Position numbers and translations under genes: made by a program. Shown piece after piece: positions 43,471 to 55,722 of a stretch of DNA of 64,000 bases; position 1 is the stretch's first letter, and the number at the start of each line of letters is the position of its first letter. The stretch spans positions 152,820,445 to 152,884,444 of the forward strand of contig CM043950.1 in the NCBI GenBank assembly GCA_014529385.2, read 5' to 3'. The notes beneath the pieces were generated by a model. It was not told the DNA's origin. It saw only the letters and a list, made by a program, of their open reading frames with translations, and ran no database searches. The DNA comes from Adiantum capillus-veneris. Taxonomy: Eukaryota > Streptophyta > Polypodiopsida > Polypodiales > Pteridaceae.

Positions 43471-44645
43471 AAACTTTAAGTACATAATTACAGCCTTTGC
43501 AATAGGGAAGAAAAAAGAACCATTCACCTTGAACGATGGTTATCTTCCAAACGGCAATAGGCTATGTGTTACTCACCCATACAATAAGAAAGTCATGTAT
43601 GAATCCCGTACTTCTCCTTATGCAGGGCAAAGAGGGAATCCATAATCTACTCTTCAAGGAGTAGAAATGTATTTTTGTTGGTCTACCTTGAAAAGTAAAC
43701 ATACAAGAGTATGTTTCAAAATGCATGGTATACCAAAAAATGAAATTTGATCGAGGGAAGCAACTTGGATTGTTTCAATCGACGGGCTTAACAAGAAAAC
43801 ACACTATATGCCTGTCAAAAAGACTATTAAGTCACATCAAATGGAAACCCTCTTCAGATCTCAAATTTTCATGCATCATGGCTTTTCAACATACATAGTG
43901 TCGGACAAAGATCCTACAATGACCAGTAATTTCAGGGTCCTCTTTAAGAATCTAGGAAGTAGATTAAATTTCTCTTTTGGCCTATCATCCACAAATGGAT
44001 GACCAAAGTGAAATAACTAATCTAATGATTATTGATCTACTAAAAGTCTATGTCATGGAAGTAGATCAACATTGTCAATGAGAGAAAAACCTACCTCTTA
44101 TAGAGTATGCGTAGAATGACATTGTACATACTTCTATGGGGAAAGCACCTTTCGAAGTTAAAGAGGGAAGATCCAAAAGTCCCTTACTACTTGAAGTACA
44201 TGGGAAGATCTTCGTTACTACTGATGAATATATCCAAGACCTACAAGAATCTTTTCCAAAGATTAAAGGGGTTATATCCATCTCACAAGAAAGGTAAAAA
44301 GGGTTGTTGCTAATAAGCACAGAAGAGTCTTAGACTTTAAGGAAAATGATTGGGTCTTGCTAAAGTTTCTCAAGGCTCATCTGAAGCATACTACGGGCAA
44401 GAGTCCTATGGACCACCAAGAGTATGATGCTAAATGAGCAAAAAGATACTATGGTCCTTTTTTTAATTCTTAAGCCAATCAATGATATGGATTATAATTT
44501 CAAGTTGCCCAACCATTGGCTCATGCACCATGTTTTCCATGAGATCCTACATAAGCCTTACAAAGAAGCACCATCAAAAGGAGAGATGGTTGCAGACCCT
44601 CAAAACATCGGAGATCAAGTACTTCAATCTAAGTCCATCCTATGA
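43471..44645 (+). pseudogene. A integrase, decayed
   Basis: Fragments follow the order of D's integrase: a zinc-finger region at about 43610-43730; a core piece in 43808-44002 (HQMETLFRSQIF, then STYIVSDKDP with the second Asp). The Glu region is corrupted near 43990. A late-core piece with WGKHLSKLKRE lies at about 44130, and the C-terminal piece 44424-44645 includes NHWLMHHVFHEILHKPYKE. Frameshifts separate nearly all of them. Confidence 0.72.
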
Positions 44646-44745
44646 CATGAAGACAAGTTATTAAGAAATGGTAAGATTATCTGAAGATATCTTATTAAGT
44701 TTAAGGATTATTCTTTTAAAGATGCTAGATTGATGCAAAGAACCT
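44634..44745 (+). pseudogene. A chromodomain remnant
   Basis: Reading on after the integrase C-terminus, across two in-frame stops, gives HEDKLLRNGKII and RYLIKFKDYSFKDARLMQ. This is the pattern of a chromodomain (Y-L-I-K-[FW]-K), which reads histone marks and steers integration. It identifies A and D as chromoviruses. D has lost this part. Confidence 0.7.
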
Positions 44746-44804
44746 AGCTTAAGGATAATATAAACCTTCTTAATGCTTACAATGATTCCTTAAAATAAGC
44801 ATAT

Positions 44805-45154
44805 GAAAATGCATTTTAAGTAAAAAATATTTTTGTCTTATAAGACTACTTCTCTTTTTATTGTTCACAAATCTAAATGTTATGCATGCTTAGAATCATG
44901 TTTGTGGTGATGATGTCTCCCAAACACCAAGTAGAACTTGTCACTCTACTTTGGAAGTATGATATGGAATAAAAAGTAGACATGCTTGCAGCAGCTATGT
45001 CTCCCAAGCACCAAATGGACTAGTCATCCATCTTGGAATGATGTCATAGGATAAAAAGGGATCCTCTATCCGCTAAGACAAATTGACTAATGACTATGGC
45101 TTTATCTGTTTTACCTCATAGTCGCGGACGACTATGATTTCAAGAGAGAGGTAA
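44805..45154 (+). other. A 3' untranslated part and polypurine tract
   Basis: Non-coding. Two diverged copies of a stretch with TATGTCTCCCAA and AAAAAG lie at about 44910-45060. The last bases, CAAGAGAGAGGTAA (45141-45154), are the polypurine tract next to LTR2. Confidence 0.6.
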
Positions 45155-45540
45155 TGTCATTAAATCTAATATCTAACCAACCCAAATGATTTTCTCATAT
45201 TAAACTGATCATTTAATGTGGGATAATGAACAAGAGCAAGGTTTAAAATATAGACATGTGCTTACGGATCTATCTCAACATGGGGCCAATGGTAAAGGGG
45301 CCCAAATAAGAGATGGTCTGTCAAAGAGCAAGGTTAACTAATGGAGCTTCAAAGACCTTATGGGAATCTTTGACCTAACCTTTCACTCACCCAAAGGGAA
45401 CCCCTTTTCTCAAAGGGCACATGGGACACATATCAAAATCTCCCTAAGCTTAACCACATGGTGTGCTTGAATACTATTGGTTGGACTAAAGAGGGGTCCA
45501 ATGAGCTTCTATCTCCATCCAACAAATATCTAGATATTTT

Positions 45541-45589
<49 letters not shown>

Positions 45590-46448
45590 AGGGGTAAGGA
45601 CGACACATGTCAAAAGACTACCCATGTAGTTGATTGCATGTTGCATGTGATCTACGGGGAGAGGGGTCCAATGAGCTTGAAGCAAGAGGAAAAGTCACAA
45701 CTCGCCCCAAGCAATCAAGGGGGGTACTAGGGGGATATACACCACACACACACTCGTTTTGTGAATCCATTCTCACTTGGTGAAAGTTGAGGAACTTCAC
45801 CTCCTTCGCCAAGCTTGTGAGAAGTGAGAGCCTACACCAACACTCTTGGCTATGGAATGCAAATCCAACCAAGAGCCATGCTTCAAATTCTTAAGCTTAC
45901 TATATTCTCCATCTTCATTACTATGCTATTATGTATGCTAGCAAGAAGAGTGATGATAAGTGAGGAACTATTTCTCTCTCCTATGGAATGTTTCGTCTTC
46001 CTCTTCCCTATCCTCATTCACCACTAGCTCTCTCCACCTTTGAAGGTGTTTGAGGCCTTGGGACTGAGGCTTGGGATAGTTAATGCTTTCTACAAAGCTT
46101 ATGTTATGCTTGTGATGCATAAAGCTTTCCATCTTCATTGCATCACCTTGGTCACAAGGAACACAAAGATTGTATTGTCCGAGTCTCTCTTAATGGGAGA
46201 AACTATAATACAAATTCCTATTGGAGGGGGGACCAGCTCCGTATGAATCCGGTGCTTAACTATTTTCATGTTCTCTAAACTCTCTCTCTTGCAAAATTAT
46301 TGTTCATGCCAAGTTAACTAAGTACCATTTTTATGTTTCTACCATCAATTACGTTCACCCGCTATGCTCATAAAGTAAGCTCACAAAAGTGCTTCATCTA
46401 ATCTCCTAATTTCGCTACTCTCAAAATTCATAGGCCATTTCCATTACA
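45155..46448 (+). repeat. LTR2, shared by A (3') and D (5')
   Basis: Starts TGTCATTAAATC after a polypurine tract and ends TTCCATTACA. About 1.3 kb; lacks the 57-bp repeat block of LTR1. CT run at 45546-45588. A primer-site relic follows at once, showing that it serves as D's 5' LTR. Confidence 0.87.
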
Positions 46449-46449
46449 T

Positions 46450-46461
46450 TGATATCAAAGC
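46450..46461 (+). promoter_or_regulatory. Degenerate primer-binding site of D
   Basis: TGATATCAAAGC, corresponding to A's site TGGTATTAGAGC and the initiator-Met consensus with two changes. Confidence 0.65.
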
Positions 46462-46687
46462 ATTTGGTTTCTCTTTTCTTGCTCAAGAAGAGAGGTCCTT
46501 AAGTAGCCTATTAATGGTTTTTTTTGTTAATTATATTAGGATAAGTGGGACTAGGATCTATTATCGGTTTTGTTGAGCCCACTATGTGGGATATGGTGCA
46601 TACCTCGGGAGCTTTGGTCTTAATAATGGAGTCTTTGGTTTTGCATTGCCAAATCATACACTAAGTAACCACATAGGTTTAATTAGC

Positions 46688-48020
46688 ATGGCTGACAATA
46701 ACTAAGAGAGTAGAATGAACATTGATAACTTTGATTGCACATGAAGGTGCCAATGATGATGCCCCCATGTTTTTTAATTATCTTGTCATCACTAGGTTGC
46801 AACAAGCTATGGGCAGCCCCGCTTTGCAAGCCAAAGTTACTCAACAACTTTTTGCTTATGGGATTTCTTTTCCTCTCCAAGAGGAGAGAGAGCTTACGAG
46901 GCCTCTTGATGAGACCCCCAAAACAAGACTCTCTCCCATACGAGAGGAGGAATCCAACGATCAAGAAAGCAATGAATCCCTAAATTCCTCCAAAGATGTG
47001 GCTCCATGAAGAAGGCGAACTAAACAATTGCCAACTTCTCCCAAGAGGAAACGGTTAACCCATAGTCCTTCTCCTCGTCACTACAAAAGGGAAGAGAGGA
47101 AACCAAGGAAGAAAAGGGCAAGAAAGAGGTCACCCTCTTCTCCTTCTTCTTTACCGTCCTCCTCTACCAATGAAATCTATGGCTATTCTCCTAGAGAATA
47201 TAAGAGGGGAGGACATCACAATCTTACCGTGCATGGTGGAGGTCACAAAAACTCAAGAAGTTCAAAGAGGGAGGAAAGAGTATCTCTTTTCTCACCTATG
47301 ATGGCACCTTTGGTGCTACCAACAAAGTATTGGCTTCATCCAACAATTTGATGCGGCCTTTGGAGACAAGGGATTCACAGAGTCCTCCAAGCTACACCAT
47401 GTAGCTATGCACTTCCAAAAATCGGCTCGTCAATGGTGGGTTAGCCTTTTGGAAATGGCAAAGCCCCAAAGACATGGAAAATTCTACGAGTTTCCATCAT
47501 GAAGCAATTCTTTGCAAGCGATGCAAAGGACAAACTCATCACCGAATGGCGGGGTTTGAGGATTCTCTCTCATGATTCTATCCACAAATATATGGACAAG
47601 TTTTTGGATTTACATCTCAAGGCTATGGTCTTTCAAAATATAGACTGTGTTGAGCAAAAGAAACAATTTTGTGTGGGATTACATGAAGAGATGGCCGAGT
47701 ATGTCAACTCTCGATGGCCTGGTTCTATCAGCGAAGTAATCCACCATACCATGGTGGCTTCATGGATGAATTTCCAACAAGGGGCTAGACGGAATGTCAA
47801 GCCCATGGAAAATAAAGACAAAAGTGATGAAAGGGAAAAAAATAATGCCCAAAATATTTCCCAAGGCCATTCCAACAACAAAAACAACAATCGGTCCAAG
47901 GAGAAAGGAGTTTACAAAGGTAAAAATAAACTCTCTTGAAGAGCTTGAAACTTTTTTCAAGGGTCACAAATGTTTTGAGTGTGGGGAGCAAGGACATGGT
48001 TATCGTTCTTGCCTCAAAAG
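46688..48020 (+). pseudogene. D gag, broken
   Basis: Starts like A (MADNN) but a stop follows at once (TAA). Pieces: 46722-47009; 47028-47351 with the Arg/Ser-rich RKRSPSSPSS segment; the capsid-like part around 47280-47500 with a frameshift; and 47499-47939 with KQFFASDAKDKL and WRGLRILSHDSIHKYMDKF. The zinc knuckle CFECGEQGHGYRSC (about 47971-48012) is complete, CX2CX4HX4C. It is better preserved than A's at the C-terminal end. Confidence 0.82.
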
Positions 48021-48059
48021 AAATGCTCACAATGAGACTCCTAGAGCTTCCACTATCGA

Positions 48060-48516
48060 AGCTCCAAAAGAGGATGCTCATTGGAAAGGATCACCTCTCT
48101 CCTATGCTTGGGGAAAGATACGGGAGCATGATGTCTTCATCTTGTTTGACCGTGGTTCTACTCACAACTTCATGTCAATGGAGTTGACCACCAAGTTGGG
48201 CATTCAAGCTTTTGAGATGGGGGATGCTATAATTGTCGATGCCTCTTTCAAGGGATAGCAAGCCTCCGTTACTCCCTTGATTGGGAAGTTGAGGCTTCAT
48301 GTCCAAATCTATGTCAACAAAGAAGACTTCTTTATCTCTCCTCTCCAACATGAGGATGATATCCTAGGGGTACCATGGTTCAACCTCATGGCTGCCAACA
48401 TGAAGTTCCCTGAAAGGAGAATTTACTTCACCTATAGAGGAAAGAACATGTATATACATGCTAATGAGTCTGGTCGTACTATACCACTTGTAAATACTTT
48501 GCTCTTGATAAAATGA
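48060..48516 (+). pseudogene. D protease, active site changed
   Basis: Pol frame after the zinc knuckle. The active-site region reads LFDRGSTHNFM; chromoviruses have D-S-G-S-T here, so the Ser is replaced by Arg. A TAG lies at 48256. The rest (HEDDILGVPWFNLMAANM) keeps the ILG motif. Catalysis is doubtful even without the stop. Confidence 0.78.
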
Positions 48517-48599
48517 AGAGCCCAATTTTTGCGTACATGATTTTTGTCCAAGAGTCCCTAAAAGGCCCTAATGTTTCATCAAAGGTAAATGGTAGGAAT

Positions 48600-49935
48600 C
48601 AAGAAGAGTTAGACTTGTCTAACTTTCCAGGATGTGTTCATCGATGATATCCCTATGGACTTACCTCCAAAACGAGCGGATGATGACCATCAAATTGAGC
48701 TCCTATCAGAAAGCTTACCACCTAATAAACCCCCTTATCGAGTTTCAGAAGCTCAACAAGAGGAGATCATGAGGCACATATGAGAATTGGTAGACAAAGG
48801 GATGGTGAGTCCTAGCTTGTCTCCCTTTGGTTCTCCAGTCATTTTAGTGCAAAAGAAAGATGGTACATAACGCATGTGTGTGGACTATCGCGCACTAAAC
48901 CTTATCACTATCAAAAACAAATTTCCTGTACCTCAGGTAGAAGATCTATTTGATAAGCTACAAGGCTCTACCTACTTCATTAGGATTGACCATAAAAGTG
49001 GCTACCATCAAATAAGGATAGTGAATGAAGACATCCTAAAGACCGTGTTTCGTACAACATTTGGCCTTTATGAATATCTAGGCATGCCTTTTGGCTTGAC
49101 TAATGCACAACCAGCTACATTCAACTGATTGATGGAGAAAATTTTTAGACCCTACCGCAAATTCACTATCATCATCTACTCCAATTCCTTGGAGGAACAC
49201 AAGCAACATCTTCAAGTGATTTTTCAAGCATTAATGGAGAATAAGTTTTTTCTCAATCAAAAGAAAAGTGAATTTTTCCTTCAAGAAATTCAATACTTAG
49301 GTCATATTATCTCTCAAGATGATATCCATATAGATCCATCAAAGTTGGAGGTAATAAAAGCATGGCCTAATCCAAGAAATCTACATGAGCTAAGAAGCTT
49401 TATTGGTATGTGTGCATACTATAGATGCTTCATAGGAAAATTCTCTCAAATAGCAGGACCATTACATGATTTAACAAAGAAAAACGTTAAGTATTCATGG
49501 ACTGCTAAGGAGCAAAGTGCTTTTGAAAAGCTCAAAGAGAAGCTTACCTCCCAGACAATCCTTATGCTTCCGGACCTCTCAAAACCATTTGAGGTCCAAT
49601 GTGATGCTTGTGGTTATTTCCTTGGAGCAGTCTTGCTTTAATAAGGGCATGCCATAACATATGAGAGTCGAAGGCTCAACTCGGATGAACGGGTATTAGG
49701 CATTTATGAGAAAGAGTTGTTAGTTGTTCTACATGCCCTAGACACATGGAAGCACTATCTATTGGGGACTCCATTCATTTTAGGAACAGACCATCAGAGT
49801 CTCAAGTACTTCATGTTGCAAACAAAGCTTTTTGATAAACAAATGAGGTGGGCAAATTTTCTTTCACAATTTAATTTTCACATTGCTCACATTGCTGGTA
49901 AGCACAATCAAGTGGCTGATGCACTTTCACGATGA
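48600..49935 (+). pseudogene. D reverse transcriptase and RNase H, YxDD deleted
   Basis: RT starts near FQDVFIDDIP (about 48630). [24 protein letters not shown] (first Asp present) and [15 protein letters not shown] follow; then a stop at 49126. The next ORF reads FRPYRKFTIIIYSNSLEEH: the residues between the strand and IYS that carry the two Asps are missing, an in-frame deletion of roughly six codons. The thumb (YLGHIISQDDI) is intact. RNase H has VQCDACGYFLGAVLL with a stop, then TDHQSLKYFM and HIAGKHNQVADALSR. No polymerase activity is possible. Confidence 0.85.
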
Positions 49936-49959
49936 CCAAAAGTTAATGTTGTGTCAATA

Positions 49960-51185
49960 GAAACTCACAATGATCGATCTTTTATTATAGATGAGTATGC
50001 ACTGACCCTTACTTTAAAGACATAATGTCAGCCCTTGCTTTGGGGAAGAAGGAGGAACCATTCACCTTGAAGGATGCTTATCTTCTCCACGGCAATAGGC
50101 TATGAGTTACCCACTCCCTTCGTGAGAAATTCATATATGAATCCCATGCTCCTCCCTATGCGGGGCATAGAGGCATTCAACCTACTCTTTGAGGAGTAGA
50201 GATGTACTTTTATTGGCCTACCATAAAAGTGGACATACAAGATGATGTTTCAAAATGTGTGGTATGCCAAAAGACCAAGTATGATAGAGGGCAGCAACGT
50301 GGATTACTCCAGCCATTGCCAATCCCTAATTCACCATGGGAGAGTATATCCATGGATTTTATCTTTGGATTACCCAAGTCTATCCATGGGAATACCGGAA
50401 TATGGACAATAGTCGACAAGTTTAGCAAGCAAGCACACTTTATCCCTGTCAAGGAGACTATTAAGGCACACCAAATGGAAACTCTCTTCATATCCCATAT
50501 TTTCAAACACCATGGATTGCCAACATCATCGTGTCAAATAGAGATCCTAGAATGACCATTATTTTTTGGAAAGGTCTCTTCAAAAATCTAGCTAGAACAA
50601 GATTGAATTTCTCTTCGACCTATCACCAAACGATGGCCAAAGTGAGATAGATAATCTTACAATTCTTGATCTACCAAAGACCTATGTACAGAAGTAGATC
50701 AACGCTCACAATGGGAAAAGTACTTCCTATTATAGAGTATTTGTATAATAATACTATTCATACTTCTACGGAAAAAGCACCTTTTGAAATCATAGAGGAA
50801 AGACCTAAAAGTCCCTTGCTACTTAAAGTACATGGGAAGATCTTCGCTGCCAATGAGTATAGCCGTGACTTGCAAGCATCTTTTCAACAGATTAAGGAGG
50901 CTATATCCATCTCCTAACTAAGGCAAAAAGTTGTTGTGCTGACAAGCATAGAAGGGCCTTAACGTTTGAAGGAAATGATTGGGTCTTACTTAAGTTTCCT
51001 AAGGCTTGATTGAGGCAAACAACGGGCAAAAATCCTACGGGCCATCAAAAGTATTATGCTAAACTAGCAAAAAGATACTACGGTCATTTTCAAATCTTGA
51101 CGCCAATCAATGAGGTGGCTTATCAACTCAAGTTGCTCAACCATTGGCTCATACACAATGATTTTCATGTAAGCCTACTTAAGCC
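49960..51185 (+). pseudogene. D integrase, chromodomain lost
   Basis: The zinc finger reads AGHRGIQP and later CVVCQKTK. The core has SMDFIFGLPKS (first Asp), then a frameshift at about 50540 where the second Asp motif is changed to SNRDP in another frame. The Glu region is corrupted near 50640; the late core is at 50666-50917. The C-terminal module reads YYGHFQILTPINEVAYQLKL (GHF for GPF) and NDFHVSLLKP. At 51185 the sequence passes directly into LTR3, so the chromodomain, polypurine tract and LTR start have been deleted. Confidence 0.8.
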
Positions 51186-52878
51186 AATGATTTTCTCATA
51201 TTAAACAAATCATTTAATGTGGGACAATAAATGGGAACAAGGATTAGAATATAGACATTTACTTATGGATCTATCTCAACACGGGGCCAATGGTAAAGGG
51301 GCTCAAATGAGAGATGGCCTATCAAAGAGCAAGGTTAACTAATGGAGCCTAAAATACCATAGGGTTAGCTTCATTGAAGACCTCCAATGGTTAGTGTTAA
51401 AAGTCCTTTGACCTTAGGCAAGATAGGGTTGAGCTTGAGGTAGGAACCCAACCTAAACTTACCATTGACCTTAGGCAATCTAGGGATAAGCTTAAGGTGG
51501 GAACCCGACCTAAACTTGCCTTTGACCTTAGGCAAGCTAAGATTGAATTTGATGTGGGAACTCCACCTAAGGTGCTTCTCATGATTGATGACTAAGGTAC
51601 TTGAGGACTTGTCATACTTAATGAGGAAGGTGTTTGAGAAGCTTCCTATGCATGGGGGGTAAGGTGCTTGAGTCAAAAAGAGACCCTACAAACTTAATGA
51701 GGAAGTTTCTTGAGAAGCTTCCTATGAATGAAAGTCCCAAAGTTAGGGGAATCTTTGACCTAGCCTTCCACTCACCCAAAGGGAACATGGGACATATGTC
51801 AACCTCTCCCTAAGCTTCCTATGAATGAAAGTCCCAAAGTTAGGGGAATATTTGACCTAGCCTTCCACCCCTTAAAGGGAACATGGGACACATGTCAAAC
51901 TCTCCCTAAGCTTAACCACATGGTGTGCTTGAATGCTATTTGTTGGGCTAAAGAGGGTTCCAATGACCTTCTAGTTCCATCCAACAAATATCTATATATT
52001 TTCAAGCTCTCTCTCGCTCTCTCTCTAAGCGGTAAGGAGGACACTTGTCAAAAGACTATACTTGAGTCCATGCTGCATGTGATTGGCTAAGGGGAGAGGG
52101 GTCCAATGAGCTTGAAGCAAGGGGAAAAGTCACAACTCACCCCAAGCAAGCAAGGGGGGTGCTAGGGGGATTTACACCACACACACACACACTCATTTTG
52201 TGAATCCATTCTCACTTGGTGAAAGTTGAGGAACTTCACCTCTTTCTCCAAGCTTGTGAGAAGTGAGAGCCTACACCAACACTCTTTGCTATGGAATGAA
52301 AATCCAACCAAGATCCATGCTTCAATGCTTAAGCCTACCATCTGCTCCATATTCATTACTATGCTATTATGTATGCTAGCAAGAAGAGTGATGATAAGTG
52401 AGGAACTATTTCTTTCTCCTATGGAATGTTTCTTCCTCCTCTTCCCTATCCTCATTCCCCACTAGCTCTTTCCACCTTCGAAGGTGTTTGAGGCATTGGG
52501 ACTGAGGCTTGGGATACTTAATGCTTTCTACAAAGTTTATATTATGCTTGTGATGCATGAAGCTTTCCATCTTCATTGCATCACCTAGGTCACAAGGAAC
52601 ACAAAGATTGTATTGTACCAATTCTCTCTTGATGGGAGAAACTATAATACAAATGCCTATTGGAGGGGGGATCGGCTCCGTATTAATCCGGTCCTCAACT
52701 ATTGTCATGTTCTCTAAACTCTCTCTCTTGCAAAAGTATTGTTCATGCCAAGTTAACTAAGCACCATGTTTATGTTGCTACCATCAATTAAGTTCACCAG
52801 CTATGCTCACAAAGTAGTCTCACAAAAGTGCTTCATCTAATTTACTAATTGTGCTACTCTCAAAATTCATAGGCCATT
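51186..52878 (+). repeat. LTR3, 3' LTR of D, truncated at both ends
   Basis: Lacks about its first 32 bases at the junction with D's integrase and its last bases at the junction with LTR4. Contains a short version of the 57-bp repeat, and a local duplication of about 98 bases (51719 and 51817, starting TCCTATGAATGAAAG). Confidence 0.8.
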
Positions 52879-54422
52879 AGGATCTATCTCAACATGGGGC
52901 CAATGGTAAAGGGGCCCAAATGAGAGATGGTATGTCAATGAGCAAGGTTAACTAATGGAGCTCAAAAGACCTAAGGGTTAGCTTCATTAAAAACATCCAA
53001 TGTTTAGTGCTAAAATTCCTTTGACCTTAGGCAAGCTAGGGTTGAGCTTGATGTGGAAACCCGACCTAAACTTGCCTTTGACCTTAGGCAAGCTTGGGCT
53101 GAGCTTGAGGTGGGAATTCGACCTAAGCTTTCCTTTGACCTTAGGCAAGCTAGGGCTGAGCTTGAGGTGGGAACTCCACCTAAGGTGCTTGTCATGCTTG
53201 ATGACTAAGGTACTTGAGGTATTTGTCATACTTAATGAGGAAGGTTCTTGAGAAGCTTCCCATGCATGGGGGGTAAGGTGCTTGAGTTAAAAAAAGACCC
53301 TACAAACTTAATGAGGAAGGTTCTTGAGAAGCTTCCTATGCATAAAAGTCCCAAAGTTAGGGTAATCTTTGACCTAACCTTCCACTCACCCAAATGCACT
53401 CCTTTTCTCAAAGGGCACATGGGACATATGTCAGACTCTCCCTAATCTTAACCACATGGTGTGTTTGAATTCTATTGGTTGGGCTAAAGAGTGGTCCAAT
53501 GAGCTTCTAGATCCATACAACAAATATCTAGATATTTTCAACCTCTCACTCTCTAAGGGGTAAGGATGACACTTGTCCAAAGACTACCCATGTACTTGAA
53601 TGCATACTGCATGTGATTGGCTAGGGGGGAGAGGGGTCCAATGAGCTTGAAACATGTGTAAAAGCCACAACTCACCCCAAGCGAGCAAGGGGGGTGTTGG
53701 GGGGATATACACCACACATACAAACTCATTTTGTGGATTCATTCTCACTTGGTGAAAGTTGAGGAACTCCACCTCCCTCTCCAAGCTTGTGAGAAGTGAG
53801 AGCCTACACCAACACTTTTGCTATGGAATGCAAATCCAACCAAGAGCCATGCTTCAATGCTTAAGCTTACCATATTCTCCATCTTCATTACTATGCTATT
53901 ATGTATGCTAGCAAGAAGAGTTATGATAAGTGAGGGATTATTTCTTTCTCCTATGGAATGTTTCTTCTTTCTCTTCCCTATCCTCATTCCCCACTAGCTC
54001 TCTTTACCTTTGAAGGTGTTTGAGGCCTTGGGGCTTAGGCTTGGGATAGTTAATGCTGAGTCTACAAAGTTTATGTTATGTTTTTGATGCATGAAGCTTT
54101 CCATCTTCATTGCATCGCCTAGGTCACAAGGAACACAAATATTGTATTGTACCAAGTCTCTCTTGATGGGAGAAACTATAATACAAATGCCTGTTGGAGG
54201 GGGGACCGGCTCTGTATGAATTCGGTCCTCAACTATTTTCATGTTCTCTAAACTCTCTCTCTCTTGCAAAAGTATTGTTCATGCCAAGTTAATTAAGTAC
54301 CATGTTATGTTGCTACCATCAATTAAGTTCACCCCCTATGCTCACAAAGTAACCTCAGAAAAGTGCTTCACCTAATTTTCTAATTCCGCTACTCTCAAAG
54401 TTCATAGGCCATTTCCATTACA
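52879..54422 (+). repeat. LTR4, extra LTR without internal region
   Basis: Begins inside the LTR at GGATCTATCTCAAC, directly after LTR3, and ends TTCCATTACA at 54422. Carries its own short 57-bp repeat block. The fusion of two partial LTRs points to unequal recombination or a deletion of a third internal region. Confidence 0.78.
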
Positions 54423-55697
54423 TCAGTTGAGTGGGTGTATCTGATGGAAATCTAATGAGTAGGTGTATCATCTGATGCGTGTAGATGTAAATTATGTATG
54501 CATGTGTTAAAGATCCAGTAGCTCAACCATCATGAAAAGCTTAAGTACTGAAGTAGGTGCAAGACCATCTACCTGAAATCCCTGAGTCAATTATCTCAAA
54601 GTCAAGATACCTCTCATAGTCATTTACAACATCAAGCATGATTATTACATTCTAACTTTTGTTACCTATTGTATGTAGGTCACAACATGTTGATAACATA
54701 ATGTATTAACAACCCAATATTGGGAAATTACCACACCATGTCTATAGGACCATTTTCAAAATGATCTCTATGAGATAAAAGAGAGGAAATTCTGTAAAAA
54801 GCCAGCCAGAGTTCTGTTTATAAAATGGACTATTTTCAAACTAACTAGAGCTCTCTTTGAGAGATACCTCACCTGAGGATTTTGCAGAATCAACAAACCA
54901 CAATCAACTTATCAAGGTGGCACTGTTTGGAATCTATAAGCCAATGATACTATGCCATTACCAACTTTCCACATCATAAAGCAAGCAGTATATACAAATT
55001 ATGATATCATTATGAATTCTTATGACAAGCGCTTATCTTGCACAAACTTAAATAAACATCATGGCCATAGGGGCAACCAAATTAAAGATCAAACGTGTCA
55101 ATATATTCATGCTGGTCAAACACCAAGATAGCCTAAAGTGGTATGTTGGATAAGACTCGAGATGCCAAAATAAAGATATTTTCAGCTCTTGGAGATTTGG
55201 GTCAAGCTCCATCCTATTTGTATTGCATGAGATGTGCAGATTTTTTCCTTATCACGGATGAAAATGTTGCATTAGGATACGAGTGCGTAGAATTGAGAGG
55301 AGGACACAAGGGTGCAAGAGGTGGATTGGGACAAGGGAAGACAGAACAACAAGTGTGTGTGTGTGTGTGTGTGTCTTAACAAATCCAAACAAAGCACTAT
55401 GTTCTCGTGATCAATAAGTTGTACCTCCACAAAAAAGTCACCCAAAGTAATTGTCCTATTCCCAAAGTAACAATCTCACAATCAAGGATTATCTTAGATT
55501 CTATTCAGTAGATTAGAAACATCTGCTAAAATTATTTCAAAAAACCCATTAGGAAAAATATGGACCCTCTAGGGGTCCTTTGGTATTAAGGTTAATTAGA
55601 CACTCTATACCCTCAAAAAAGTAGGGAGACAAGGTAGCCTTGCACCTCTTAATGTCCGCTTACCTAGTGAGAAGGTAAGGGAGGTGGCTAGGGGGAA
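54423..55697. other. Spacer right of the array
   Basis: No gene recognised. Begins with a short local repeat (GTATCTGATGG, GTGTATCATCTGATG). Contains a (GT)n run at 55352-55374. The ORF overlapping this run shows no known domain. Confidence 0.5.
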
Positions 55698-55722
55698 GGG
55701 GGGGGGGGGGGGGGGGGGGGGG
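55698..55722 (+). repeat. Poly-G tract, 25 bases
   Basis: Uninterrupted G run in otherwise AT-rich DNA. Confidence 0.9.

Larger units (their letters stand above)
6157..54422 (+). mobile_element. Tandem chromovirus array LTR1-A-LTR2-D-LTR3-LTR4
   Basis: Two internal regions of the same chromovirus family (A and D) lie head to tail and share the middle LTR. LTR borders are set by the repeated start TGTCATTAAAT (6157, 45155) and end CA (7781, 46448, 54422). Initiator-Met-type primer sites follow LTR1 and LTR2. A is split by element B. LTR3 lacks its first bases and its last ones and runs straight into LTR4, which lacks about its first 100 bases. Such arrays arise by unequal recombination between LTRs. 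The outer 5-base flanks (TCTGA and TCAGT) do not match. Confidence 0.8.

Noticed and set aside
55143-55379. 78-codon ORF
   Set aside because: Ends in translated GT repeats; no family recognised.
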